Source: JAFDVL01 sp031409955
Lineage (GTDB): Bacteria; Acidobacteriota; Blastocatellia; RBC074
Direction: 5' to 3'
Length of the DNA stretch: 64,000 nt
NCBI GenBank assembly: GCA_031409955.1
Contig: JANNYF010000274.1
Span: 1 to 64,000, forward strand
The notes under the pieces are model-generated. The model saw only the letters and a program-made list of their open reading frames with translations, was not told the DNA's origin and did no database searches. A program made the translations under genes and the position numbers. Position 1 is the first letter of the stretch; each line of letters begins with the position of its first letter. This document shows positions 8,347 to 16,723 of the stretch, one piece after another.

Positions 8347-8360
8347 GTTTCACGTGGAAC
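8347..8360. promoter_or_regulatory. parS site 2, overlapping the rsmG stop
   Basis: GTTTCACGTGGAAC at 8347-8360 matches the parS core except for one base, which breaks perfect symmetry. Centre-to-centre distance from site 1 is 36 bases. The rsmG stop codon and last codons (RST-stop) lie inside it, so the site is partly coding. Confidence 0.85.
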
Positions 8361-9000
8361 GGAAAAGAGAGATGATACGGCGATTATTGGATTTTGGAAG
8401 GAGAATCAAGGAACTCTCCCACTCAGGAAGAAGATACATTCGCGTGATTTCGTGGAGGCCATCAGTCCCAAACAGTAGAAGCTGAGAGGCATCATGACCG
8501 AATTTGAGAACCCTCGGAACCAATCTGCTCAACCCGTCTAAAGCGCGCGATGTTATGCAAGCGTCGCACCCTACCTCCTGAATTTCCTCAAACCGTTGGT
8601 TAACAATCTGAAGGTTGCGGATTCCCAGTTCAAATTTCACTTCTTTGAGAAAAATAGCCTTCTTTTTGTTCGATTCAATCAGATTTACCGAAAGGTCAGG
8701 CCGTAAAATAGCAAAGGGAATCCCAGGGATACCAGCCCCGGAACCTATATCCCAAACCTGTTGAATGGTGGGGGTGATATTTTGTAAAGCAAAAGCAGAT
8801 TCCAGAAGATGTCGTTCGGCAAAATCAGATGGCAAGGTGATCGTGGTCAGGTGCAGACGATCATTCCATTTCAAAACAAGCTGATAATATCGGCAGAAGA
8901 GATCAATTTCAGCGTCAGAAAAGCGCCGAGCGTAAAACTGTTCGTTCGCTGTTACCGATTGTTGCAATTTTGCGAGCAGATCAGTTTCCACTAGCGACAT
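8350..9000 (-). CDS. rsmG: 16S rRNA m7G527 methyltransferase RsmG
   Basis: 216 residues, normal length. VWDIGSGAGIPGIPFAI is the SAM-binding loop, preceded by the family's RHLLES (ERHLLESAFAL). LVPRVLKFG and the C-terminal half fit GidB/RsmG. The enzyme methylates N7 of G527 in 16S rRNA; loss gives low-level streptomycin resistance in other bacteria. Its start overlaps the end of mnmG by 20 bases and its 3' end carries parS site 2, a compact version of the common mnmG-rsmG-parA-parB order. Confidence 0.95.
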   Translation of the reverse strand: MSLVETDLLAKLQQSVTANEQFYARRFSDAEIDLFCRYYQLVLKWNDRLHLTTITLPSDFAERHLLESAFALQNITPTIQQVWDIGSGAGIPGIPFAILRPDLSVNLIESNKKKAIFLKEVKFELGIRNLQIVNQRFEEIQEVGCDACITSRALDGLSRLVPRVLKFGHDASQLLLFGTDGLHEITRMYLLPEWESSLILLPKSNNRRIISLFRST

Positions 9001-10879
9001 TCTTTCTCCGCCCGACTAACTCAACATGAATGGTTAGCAATGAAATGGCGGCAGGTGTGATCCCTGGAATGCGCATGGCTTGTCCAATCGTTTGCGGCTG
9101 AACGCGATTGAGCCGTTCAATCATTTCATTCGATAAGCCGGGAATCGTTGAGTATTGAATTGTTGGCGGAATATTTCGAATAGCAGCTTTTGACAACCGC
9201 GCAGTCAGATTTTCCTGATTTGTCAGATACCCTTCGTATTTGAAATCCGTCACGACTGTTGTTAGTTCTTCTTCGGGATAACTACGCAAGGCAGGCGGAA
9301 GCAGAAGAGCAATTTGCTCAGCCGACAATTCCGGGCGCTTGGAAAGCTGACTGAGAGGTACTCCGTCCTGTAAAATTATTCCGGTTGCCGCTGAAAATTC
9401 TGGATAGCCTTCGCTCCGCTGATTGATTGTCGTGCGATAGAAAAACCCTCTTATCTCATTCTTTCTATTGAGCTTACTGAGATATTCCTGATATCTGTCA
9501 GCTTTCAAAAACCCGATTTGATAGCCAATTTCGGACAAGCGATCATCCGCGTTGTCAATTCGCAATTTCAGCCGTTGCTCCGCGCGCGAGGTAAACATTC
9601 GATACGGCTCGTCCACTCCCTGGGTAATCAGGTCGTCAATCAGAATCCCGATATATCCTGCATCTCGTTTAATTACAATAGGTTCTGCATTTTTAACTGA
9701 CCGAGCAGCATTGATTCCCGCAATGATTCCCTGCGCACCAGCTTCCTCATATCCGGTCGTCCCATTGATTTGCCCTGCATTGAAGATGCCGCGAACTCGT
9801 TTGGTTTCGAGTGAAGGCTTCAACTCAGTGGGATCAATCATGTCATACTCAATTGCATAGCCTGGTCGCAGTATCTTCGCCTTTTCCAGACCTGGAATCT
9901 TTTTCACCAATTCTCGTTGCAAATCGGCGGGCAAACTGGTGGAGAAGCCGTTCAGATAAACTTCGTAGGTATGATAGCCCTCTGGTTCGAGAAACAATTG
10001 ATGGCGATCTTTGTCGGGGAATTTGACGACCTTGTCTTCGATAGAAGGACAGTAACGAGGCCCGATCCCTTGAATTTGCCCGCTGTAAAGAGGGGAGCGA
10101 CTGATATTGTCGCGGATCATTTGATGAACTGGATCGCCCGTATACGCGACGAAACAGGAAATTTGTTTCCTGGTAATTTGTTTCGTGGTGAACGAAAATG
10201 GAACCGGATTGCTGTCGCCGGGTTGTTCTTCAAAGGCAGTAAAATCAATAGTACGAGCGTCAAGGCGGGGCGGCGTCCCAGTTTTTAACCGAGCCATTCG
10301 AAAGCCTAATGCGCACAAATTCTCAGCGAGTTTGAGCGAAGGAGGTTCGCCGGAACGTCCCGCCGAAAAGCGGTTCTCACCAATGTGGATCAGTCCGTTC
10401 AGAAAAGTGCCGGTCGTCACCACAACCGCGCGCGCGCCAAGCAATCGGCTGTCCATTAATTCGACGCCAACTACCTGATCGTCTTCGACCAGAATCTTCA
10501 CGACCTCGCCTTGTCGCAGAGACAGATTCGTAATGGATTCCAATTCGCGGCGCATTTGTTGGCGATAAAGCGCCCGATCCGCTTGAGCGCGTGGAGCTTG
10601 AACCGCCGGGCCACGACTGCGGTTCAGCATGCGAAACTGAATCCCTGTTTCATCAATCACGCGGCCCATCAATCCGCCGAGCGCATCAATTTCTCGAACC
10701 AGATGGCCTTTGGCTATCCCCCCAATCGCCGGATTGCAGGACATTTGGGCGATGAGGTCGAGATTGAAAGTGACGATTGCTGTGCTGGCTCCCATTTGCG
10801 CGGCGGCGTGCGCGGCCTCGCAACCGGCGTGACCTGCGCCAATGACTACAACGTCGAATTCTTCATCAAACTGGTACAT
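8981..10879 (-). CDS. mnmG: tRNA uridine-34 modification enzyme MnmG (GidA)
   Basis: 632 residues. The N-terminal FAD-binding motif VVVIGAGHAGCEAAHAAAQ, AIGGIAKGHLVREIDALGG and GYEEAGAQGIIAGINAA are diagnostic of MnmG. With MnmE it makes the cmnm5 (or nm5) group on U34 of several tRNAs, using FAD, NADH, folate and glycine or ammonium. The C-terminal helical tRNA-binding domain is complete (IPGLSNEMIERL). It is 18 bases downstream of mnmE and overlaps rsmG, so the two subunits of the complex are co-transcribed. Confidence 0.97.
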   Translation of the reverse strand: MYQFDEEFDVVVIGAGHAGCEAAHAAAQMGASTAIVTFNLDLIAQMSCNPAIGGIAKGHLVREIDALGGLMGRVIDETGIQFRMLNRSRGPAVQAPRAQADRALYRQQMRRELESITNLSLRQGEVVKILVEDDQVVGVELMDSRLLGARAVVVTTGTFLNGLIHIGENRFSAGRSGEPPSLKLAENLCALGFRMARLKTGTPPRLDARTIDFTAFEEQPGDSNPVPFSFTTKQITRKQISCFVAYTGDPVHQMIRDNISRSPLYSGQIQGIGPRYCPSIEDKVVKFPDKDRHQLFLEPEGYHTYEVYLNGFSTSLPADLQRELVKKIPGLEKAKILRPGYAIEYDMIDPTELKPSLETKRVRGIFNAGQINGTTGYEEAGAQGIIAGINAARSVKNAEPIVIKRDAGYIGILIDDLITQGVDEPYRMFTSRAEQRLKLRIDNADDRLSEIGYQIGFLKADRYQEYLSKLNRKNEIRGFFYRTTINQRSEGYPEFSAATGIILQDGVPLSQLSKRPELSAEQIALLLPPALRSYPEEELTTVVTDFKYEGYLTNQENLTARLSKAAIRNIPPTIQYSTIPGLSNEMIERLNRVQPQTIGQAMRIPGITPAAISLLTIHVELVGRRKNVASGN

Positions 10880-10897
10880 AAGGTTGTAAGTTGTAAC

Positions 10898-12274
10898 TCA
10901 TTTACCAATGCAAAAGGTCGTAAAAATCTGATTAATAATGTCGCCAATCAAGGTTTCACCTGTAATGATGCCCAAACTTCGCAAGGCTTCGTGCAGATTT
11001 ACCAGCACGACTTCTTCCGTGAACCCCGCCGACAAATCATGAGTTGCTTGTTCCATCGCCTCAAGCGATTGTTCTAACGCGTGATAATGACGCTCGTTGG
11101 TGATGATACCACCGTCAGAAAACGATTGAGCGCCAGAGGTTAAGGCCGAGTGGATGCGGTCTCGCAACGCGCCAATCCCCTGCCCTGTCAGCGCGGAGAC
11201 CTGTGCCAAAGGGGTTCCTTGCGTGATTTGCTGAATCGTTTCAGCGGTCAAGTCTACGCCTAAATCACATTTATTGAGGACAAATAATTGGATGGGGAGT
11301 TGTGCGAAAAACTGAACTTCATCGGGCGCAGGTTGCGGATTGGCTTCAATGATGGCGATGACAAAATCTGCGTCGGCAATGGCTGTACGCGTGCGTTCGA
11401 CGCCCAGCTTTTCGACAAAATCTTCGGTTTCACGAATGCCCGCAGTATCAATTAACTCCACCGGAATCCCGTTGATTGAAAAGACTTCGCTCAACGTATC
11501 GCGCGTTGTGCCGGGAAGATGCGTGACAATGGCGCGGTCTTTTCCCAGCAGCCGATTGAAGAGCGATGATTTGCCGACGTTCGGACGACCAATAAGCGCG
11601 AGCTTGATGCCCGAACGAATCAATCGCCCCAACCGATAGCTTGTAATCAACTGATTGACTTTGGCGATCAGTTCATCAAGTCGTTGTTGGAAGCGTTCGA
11701 CATCCAACGCGTCAAGATCGTCTTCGACAAATTCGACGGCAGATTCGAAGTACACGATCATTTTGATCAGCGCATCTTTGATCGGCTTGAGTTGTTTTGA
11801 TAGCTCACCGCGCAGTTGTCGAGCGGCAAGTTGCGCCTGGTAACTCGTCTGCGCGTGAATCAAATCGTTGACGGCTTCTGCTTGCGTCAGGTCAAGTCGC
11901 TGATTCAAAAAGGCGCGCATCGTGAATTCGCCGGGTTGTGCTAATTCAGCGCCAAAGGACGCGAGGAGACGAATAACTTCAGCCAAAACGACGGGTGAGC
12001 CGTGACAGGAAATTTCGACGACGTCTTCGCCTGTGTAAGAATGTGGCGCTTTGAAAAAGGTAACAAGTGCGTCGTCAATGTTCTGGTTAGTTTCAGGGTG
12101 AATTAGAGGGTGAAGGACTACCTGATTAGGAGTAAACGCAGGCGGCTGTAACGGATCAAGCAATTTGCAGAGGAACGTCAGCGAGTCTGCGCCACTCAAG
12201 CGAATCACGCCAATGCCACCAAATCCCGGCGGTGTAGCCAGCGCGACAATCGTGGTGTTGGCATAGAGACTCAT
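10898..12274 (-). CDS. mnmE: tRNA modification GTPase MnmE (TrmE)
   Basis: 458 residues from ATG 12274; the longer reading starts at TTG 12295 and adds seven residues. The N-terminal folate-binding domain starts IVALATPPGFGGIGVIRLSG. The G domain has GRPNVGKSSLFN (G1), DTAGIRE (G3) and NKCD (G4). The chain ends in the conserved FCIGK, whose cysteine is needed for tRNA modification. MnmE dimerises through its G domains in a potassium-dependent way and works with MnmG, the next gene. Part of the rpmH-to-bactofilin block. Confidence 0.97.
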   Translation of the reverse strand: MSLYANTTIVALATPPGFGGIGVIRLSGADSLTFLCKLLDPLQPPAFTPNQVVLHPLIHPETNQNIDDALVTFFKAPHSYTGEDVVEISCHGSPVVLAEVIRLLASFGAELAQPGEFTMRAFLNQRLDLTQAEAVNDLIHAQTSYQAQLAARQLRGELSKQLKPIKDALIKMIVYFESAVEFVEDDLDALDVERFQQRLDELIAKVNQLITSYRLGRLIRSGIKLALIGRPNVGKSSLFNRLLGKDRAIVTHLPGTTRDTLSEVFSINGIPVELIDTAGIRETEDFVEKLGVERTRTAIADADFVIAIIEANPQPAPDEVQFFAQLPIQLFVLNKCDLGVDLTAETIQQITQGTPLAQVSALTGQGIGALRDRIHSALTSGAQSFSDGGIITNERHYHALEQSLEAMEQATHDLSAGFTEEVVLVNLHEALRSLGIITGETLIGDIINQIFTTFCIGK

Positions 12275-12381
12275 TTGCAGGTGAGTTACAACCAAGAAAA
12301 TTCGCCAAGAGTGAGCGAGAGCAAAAATAGCTCTTCATCGCTACCTTGGCGAGTTTGGCGTCTTGTGGTTAGGGAGAAAGG

Positions 12382-12849
12382 CTATGCTGGAAGAATCTTC
12401 ACACGGCGCATTTGCCCATCGCCTTCGCTTTCGGTGCGCACGCCCGTCAAATCCACTAGCGCATTGTGAATGATCCGGCGATCTTGCGCATTCATCGGAT
12501 CGAACACGAAAGGCACGCGTGAGACTTGGACTTTCTCCGCCGCCTTTTGCGCCATTAATTCTAACTCGTGTTGTCGGGCTTCGCGATACCCACTGGCATC
12601 AAAATCAATTTGCGCACCATCGGCCACTTCCCCGGCGAAAACACGGCGCGTGATGTATTGCATCGCATCCAGCAATTCCGCGCTATGCCCCAACAACAAA
12701 GGTAAGTCGAAGCCTTGAAATTCAACCAAGACGTCGTGGTCTTCATTCTCCGAAATACTGGCGCGTAAATCCAGCGACGAGTAGTTGATCAGTTCTTCGA
12801 CAAACTCCCGAACTTGCGGTTTAAGTGCAGCCTGTTGTTCTACTTCCAT
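12382..12849 (-). CDS. khpB: KhpB/Jag family RNA-binding protein (KH-R3H)
   Basis: 155 residues. Residues about 1-85 fit the divergent KH domain of Jag (LLLGHSAELLDAMQYITRRV is the GxxG-type region), and residues about 90-155 fit an R3H domain, with the conserved RRIIHNALVDLTGVRTESEG. The N-terminal Jag_N domain of the longer Firmicute proteins is absent. KhpB proteins bind RNA in the cytoplasm and affect cell elongation and division. The gene lies between yidC and mnmE, the conserved place for this family. Confidence 0.92.
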   Translation of the reverse strand: MEVEQQAALKPQVREFVEELINYSSLDLRASISENEDHDVLVEFQGFDLPLLLGHSAELLDAMQYITRRVFAGEVADGAQIDFDASGYREARQHELELMAQKAAEKVQVSRVPFVFDPMNAQDRRIIHNALVDLTGVRTESEGDGQMRRVKILPA

Positions 12850-12882
12850 AGCCTTTCCAACGTTTCCGGCAAACTCTCGATT

Positions 12883-14658
12883 TTAGGAGTTCGCCAATAA
12901 TTCTTTTGACTTCTTTCCTTTAGTGGTTACATCACTTTTTTTTTGATCCGTCTGCGGCGGCGGAGTCGGCGTAATCCTGTTGATGACATATTGCTGCGCA
13001 ATCCCGACCAGATTTCCAACCATCCAGTACAACACCAATCCCGCCGGGGCATAGATAAAGAAATAGCCCATCATCAACGGCATAAAATACTGCATTCGTT
13101 TTTGAATAGGGTCTGCTGTCGAGGGAGTCAATGCTGTCTGAACAATCATTGAGATCACAAAGATCACAGGCAAAACGAACCAGGGATCAGGAGAGGAGAG
13201 ATCGTGGATCCAGAGGAAAAACTTTGCGTTGCGAAACTCAATTGCACTGCTCAAGACGATAAAGACGGCCCAGAAGAAAGGCATTTGCAGCATCAAGGGC
13301 AGGCAGCCCATCAACGGATTACCTTCCCGCATCAGTGCCACCTGCTCTTTTTGCAGATCTGCCGTGCGCGGATCGTTTTTATCGAGCTTCTTCATGCGCT
13401 CTTGCAGGTCTTTCATTTTCGGCTGCAACGCGGCGGCTTTCTTCATTGAGACAGAACTGCGCCAGCGCAACGGAAAGAAACACATGTTGAGCGCAACTGT
13501 CAGCAGAATGATCGCCCAGCCGTAATTGCCAGTCCAGCCGTATAAGTGGATAAACGCGCTCCGCATAAACGCTGCGATGGGCTTAACAAGCCACGAAACC
13601 ACACTCCAGCCATAGCTGATTAAATATTCCAGGTTCTTCGGTTGGTTCGCTAATCCAAATCGCGTGTTAACTTCGGCCAACATAGCCAAATCTTTCGGGC
13701 CAGCGTAGACGTGACTAAATTGGTCATTGACAACTGGAATCGCAATCGAGACGTTATCGTGTTCGACTTCTTTGTCACCTACTTTTTCTTTGCGCTTAAA
13801 GTTAAGAATGTTGGCAGTTTTGGCTGGCGAAGCAGGTACCAACGCCATCGCAAAATAGTTATCATCCACGGCAGCCCAAAGAACGTTTGTTTCTTTGACC
13901 GCCACCGGATCAGCCGTCGTCACATCGGATCCCGAGTTACGCTCAACACTGCCCGAAGCCGAATAGGTTGCTTGCGGGGCGGGCTTGTAATATCCATATT
14001 CCTTGAGGCTTTGATCGCCAAAACTTGGCCCCAGCACGACGGATGTTTCAATCGGTTGCCCATTGCGTTTCACATCCACGTTGAGGTCGAAATCGAAACC
14101 AGAGCCGTTAAAAACCAGTGTTTTGGTGGCGGTGACTCCGCTCGCATTTCCATACGTGAACGTAATCGTTTTCTTTTCTTCCGGCTTCAACTCAAGCGCC
14201 TGTCCAGATTCTTCTGTGAGAGTAAATCGGGCGGCATTGAGTTCCTTTTCCAAATTGCGATCCGAAGGAATCAAAAGCCGCAAGGGCGCACCAATCTCCT
14301 GACTTTTCTGCGCAGAAATCAGGTTCACACCATTCGGCGGATCCACCAGCTTGCCATTCGGCGAATGGGTCATCGTCAACTCAGTAATGACAGCCCCTTG
14401 ATTGGAAAGCTTTCCGTGCCAGTACGGAGTTTTCAGCGAGATTTCACGTAGCTCAGCCTGGGGCATAGTCTGCGGCGGAGCAGGAGCTTGCGATTGAACA
14501 GGTGAGGCCGAAGGAGCAGGGGTTGGAACTGATGTTTGAGCGACTTGCTCAGTCGTCACCTTTTTCGGAGGCGGATAGAGTTTTTGCAAAAGAAATTGCG
14601 ATCCGAACAGGATAAGAGCGGCGAGAATAATGAAAAGTGTGAGCCGTTGTTTTTCCAT
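12883..14658 (-). CDS. yidC: Membrane protein insertase YidC
   Basis: 591 residues. One transmembrane helix near residues 7-24 is followed by a large periplasmic domain, with a P/A/Q/S-rich linker at about 40-65, then the five-helix insertase core from about residue 360: YGWAIILLTVALNMCFFPLR, the cytoplasmic hairpin KKAAALQPKMKDLQERMKKL, NPLMGCLPLMLQMPFFWAVF and the C-terminal helices. This is the Gram-negative-type YidC, which inserts inner membrane proteins alone or with SecYEG. The C-terminal tail is short and basic. It follows yidD and rnpA in the rpmH block. Confidence 0.97.
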   Translation of the reverse strand: MEKQRLTLFIILAALILFGSQFLLQKLYPPPKKVTTEQVAQTSVPTPAPSASPVQSQAPAPPQTMPQAELREISLKTPYWHGKLSNQGAVITELTMTHSPNGKLVDPPNGVNLISAQKSQEIGAPLRLLIPSDRNLEKELNAARFTLTEESGQALELKPEEKKTITFTYGNASGVTATKTLVFNGSGFDFDLNVDVKRNGQPIETSVVLGPSFGDQSLKEYGYYKPAPQATYSASGSVERNSGSDVTTADPVAVKETNVLWAAVDDNYFAMALVPASPAKTANILNFKRKEKVGDKEVEHDNVSIAIPVVNDQFSHVYAGPKDLAMLAEVNTRFGLANQPKNLEYLISYGWSVVSWLVKPIAAFMRSAFIHLYGWTGNYGWAIILLTVALNMCFFPLRWRSSVSMKKAAALQPKMKDLQERMKKLDKNDPRTADLQKEQVALMREGNPLMGCLPLMLQMPFFWAVFIVLSSAIEFRNAKFFLWIHDLSSPDPWFVLPVIFVISMIVQTALTPSTADPIQKRMQYFMPLMMGYFFIYAPAGLVLYWMVGNLVGIAQQYVINRITPTPPPQTDQKKSDVTTKGKKSKELLANS

Positions 14659-14715
14659 CTATCAAACTCATTTCAGATTCTCCGGCAAAACGGGGCCAGT
14701 CATCTGACGGAAAAT

Positions 14716-14925
14716 TCATTGCACGGGATCATATCCACCCGCAGCAAAAGGATGACAGCGCAGGATTCTTTTCATTCCCAACACTGCTCCTTTGAGAAAG
14801 CCATATTTGCCGATGGCTTCGGCGGCGTATTCCGAACAAGTCGGCGTAAAGCGGCACGAAGGCGGAAAAAGCGGCGAAAGTACGAGCTTGTAGCCACGCA
14901 AAAAATAAATTGCAATCAGCTTCAT
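14716..14925 (-). CDS. yidD: Membrane protein insertion efficiency factor YidD
   Basis: 69 residues. The chain RGYKLVLSPLFPPSCRFTPTC, SEYAAEAIGKYG and ILRCHPFAAGGYDPV is the whole conserved YidD (haemolytic domain) signature, including the three conserved cysteines and an amphipathic N-terminal helix. YidD sits at the inner face of the membrane and helps YidC-dependent insertion. It overlaps rnpA by four bases (ATGA type) and precedes yidC. Confidence 0.95.
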   Translation of the reverse strand: MKLIAIYFLRGYKLVLSPLFPPSCRFTPTCSEYAAEAIGKYGFLKGAVLGMKRILRCHPFAAGGYDPVQ

Positions 14926-15302
14926 TTCGCCCCCTCCGAGGGTTTCGCCTTGTCTATTGACCGACGAAAACGAAGAAGCATTTGGGAAAAAGCGGCTTCG
15001 ATTTCCCGATACCCGGCAGTTGCCACCGTTGGCCTCACATTCAGCACGACATCAAAACCAATGCCATCTAAACTGGAGTGATCGCGTAATCGAAAGATTT
15101 CACGAAGCCGACGGCGACACCGATTCCGCAACACAGCATTGCCGATTTTACGGGTCGTGGTCAGCCCGAACCGCTGCAATTCATTGTCCGTAGCCAGAAA
15201 GAAAGCCGAAAAAAATGGCGTACTGAATTTCTGCCCGCGATCATAAACCGCTCGAAACTGCCGATTGGAAAGCAAACGATGATCACGCTTCGGAGGTTTC
15301 AT
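14922..15302 (-). CDS. rnpA: Ribonuclease P protein component
   Basis: 126 residues. RLLSNRQFRAVYDRGQKF near the N-terminus and the RNR motif (RNRCRRRLREIFR) are the family signature. The protein binds RNase P RNA and helps recognise the 5' leader of pre-tRNA. It lies 33 bases after rpmH and overlaps yidD, the standard rpmH-rnpA-yidD-yidC order. No RNase P RNA gene was recognised in this window. Confidence 0.95.
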   Translation of the reverse strand: MKPPKRDHRLLSNRQFRAVYDRGQKFSTPFFSAFFLATDNELQRFGLTTTRKIGNAVLRNRCRRRLREIFRLRDHSSLDGIGFDVVLNVRPTVATAGYREIEAAFSQMLLRFRRSIDKAKPSEGAK

Positions 15303-15335
15303 GAGATAACAACGAGGGTGACAAGCTCTGACAAT

Positions 15336-15482
15336 TTAATAATGGTGGGGAGTCAACTGCTTGCGCCCTTTTGCGCGCCTCCGCTTTATCACCAGCCGAC
15401 CCGACTTCGTACTCATGCGTTCCCGAAAGCCATGCGTTTTTGCGCGACGGCGATTGTTCGGTTGAAAAGTTCTTTTTGCCAT
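15336..15482 (-). CDS. rpmH: Ribosomal protein L34
   Basis: 48 residues, read directly from the minus strand: it starts MAKRTFQPNNRRRAKTHGFR and ends RRRAKGRKQLTPHHY, then TAA. The RTFQPNNRRR, THGFR.RM and GR..I.RRR.KGR elements are the L34 signature. It is a small basic protein of the large ribosomal subunit. It is the first gene of the minus-strand block running down to the bactofilin gene, and its upstream region is shared with the divergent RodZ-like gene. Confidence 0.97.
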   Translation of the reverse strand: MAKRTFQPNNRRRAKTHGFRERMSTKSGRLVIKRRRAKGRKQLTPHHY

Positions 15483-15522
15483 AGCTATAAACTCCTGATA
15501 AATCTAGGTTCAGAAACGGGGA

Positions 15523-15552
15523 AGACTAGCAACGCCTTCCCGCGCTTGTCAA
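15523..15552 (-). promoter_or_regulatory. Possible rpmH promoter
   Basis: On the minus strand a perfect -35 TTGACA (15552-15547) is followed after 17-18 bases by a poor -10 (CTAGTC or TAGTCT, near 15529-15523) about 40 bases before the rpmH start. The weak -10 and GC-rich spacer make this tentative. Confidence 0.35.
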
Positions 15553-15619
15553 ATATTATTTGGGGTAGGCACATTTTTAGCGAGGCTGCTTGTAGGTAAC
15601 AAATTGCCGCTGGGCGAAA

Positions 15620-15649
15620 TTGACAGGTGTGATGTCTTGCCTGTAAGAT
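15620..15649 (+). promoter_or_regulatory. Promoter of the RodZ-like gene
   Basis: TTGACA (15620-15625), 18-base spacer, TAAGAT (15644-15649), 85 bases before the start codon at 15735. The rest of the 250-base rpmH-rodZ gap shows nothing else recognisable. Confidence 0.5.
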
Positions 15650-15734
15650 TACGAACTTATTAACAGATGCACTTTCAAAATCTGATCTACCAAAGTAAGC
15701 CTCAAAGTTGAGAGAGGAGAGGCCAAATTCACAC

Positions 15735-16580
15735 ATGCCCACATTAGGCGAAGAACTTAGGCGACGGCGAGAAGACAAGGGGTTATCGCTTCGTGAGGTA
15801 TCGGATGCAACGCATATCGGCAGCCGATTCTTACAGGCGATAGAATCCGACAATTATTCGATCTTGCCAGGGGGCATTTTCAATCGAGGCTTCGTACGAA
15901 GTTATGCGCGATACGTTGGGTTGGATGAAGAGCAGGCGTTAGTCCTCTACAACCAGCAACTCGAAGCACAGGGAGGAGAAGCGCCTCGGATAACAGCCCC
16001 CAGTTGGGATGGCATTGAAGAGGAAGTTAGCTCTCCCTGGGGGACAATCGCACTTATTGTAATCATCCTCTTGCTGTTAAGTGCGGGGATATATTCAGCC
16101 TATCGGTATTTTAACGGCGAAGCGGCCACGAGTCAGATTGTCGGGACAACGCCAATACCCACGGTCAGTCTTACGATTTCACCGTCGCCTGAATTGAGCG
16201 CGTCTCTTTCGCCGACCGCAACGGCAGCCGAATCACTGTCACCGATGACCGGAGTTTCACCCTCGCCTTCTCCGACGACATCGCCATCACCCACACCTGT
16301 GCCAGCACTGACTGGAAATTTACAAGTCAAAGTGCAAATCGGCGGTGAGAACCAATGTTGGTTGAAGGTGAAGTCAGACGCGAATCCAGCAGCAGAGGGA
16401 ACTCTCAACCCTGGAGATGTACGCGAATTCTCGGCTTCAGAGAAGATGGTCTTGAGTTTTGGAAATGCGGTAGGAATAACCGCAACGCTTAATGGGCGCC
16501 CCATGAAATTACCCTTAACTAAAGGCGTCTCATCGTATGTCGTTCTTACCAAAGATAACTATCAAACGTTTCTCCAGTAA
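15735..16580 (+). CDS. RodZ-like helix-turn-helix membrane protein
   Basis: 281 residues from ATG 15735; an earlier TTG at 15708 is less likely. Residues 1-70 form an XRE-type HTH of the RodZ kind (LGEELRRRREDKGLSLREVS, then IFNRGFVRSYARYVGL). A single transmembrane helix follows at about 106-125 (IALIVIILLLLSAGIYSAYR), then a long Ser/Pro/Thr-rich linker with SPSP repeats, and a C-terminal beta-rich DUF4115-like domain. RodZ links MreB filaments to the wall elongation machinery. No mre genes are nearby, so the assignment rests on domain order. It is divergent from rpmH. Confidence 0.85.
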   Translation: MPTLGEELRRRREDKGLSLREVSDATHIGSRFLQAIESDNYSILPGGIFNRGFVRSYARYVGLDEEQALVLYNQQLEAQGGEAPRITAPSWDGIEEEVSSPWGTIALIVIILLLLSAGIYSAYRYFNGEAATSQIVGTTPIPTVSLTISPSPELSASLSPTATAAESLSPMTGVSPSPSPTTSPSPTPVPALTGNLQVKVQIGGENQCWLKVKSDANPAAEGTLNPGDVREFSASEKMVLSFGNAVGITATLNGRPMKLPLTKGVSSYVVLTKDNYQTFLQ

Positions 16581-16663
16581 CGTGTGTCACGTCCAGCATC
16601 ATAAATGGCGCTGGTGTCCGCACAGACTGGAAGTTTGTCGAACGTAACAATCCACGCCTTCAG

Positions 16664-16701
16664 AACCGCCGCGCGGCACAAATGCTTGCGCGGTTTTTGT
16701 T
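16664..16701 (+). terminator. Possible terminator after the RodZ-like gene
   Basis: AACCGC-C-GC pairs with GCGCGGTT across a short loop (16664-16695), followed by TTTTTGTTT. The stem has one bulge and lies only about 25 bases before guaB. Confidence 0.4.
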
Positions 16702-16723
16702 TATCGAAACAAGCACCAAAATT

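Noticed and set aside
10511..11077. 188-residue open frame on the plus strand
   Set aside because: Antisense to mnmG and mnmE; no motif, no ribosome site.
13711..14451. 246-residue open frame on the plus strand
   Set aside because: Antisense to the yidC periplasmic domain, with composition of a shadow frame and no homology-like motifs.
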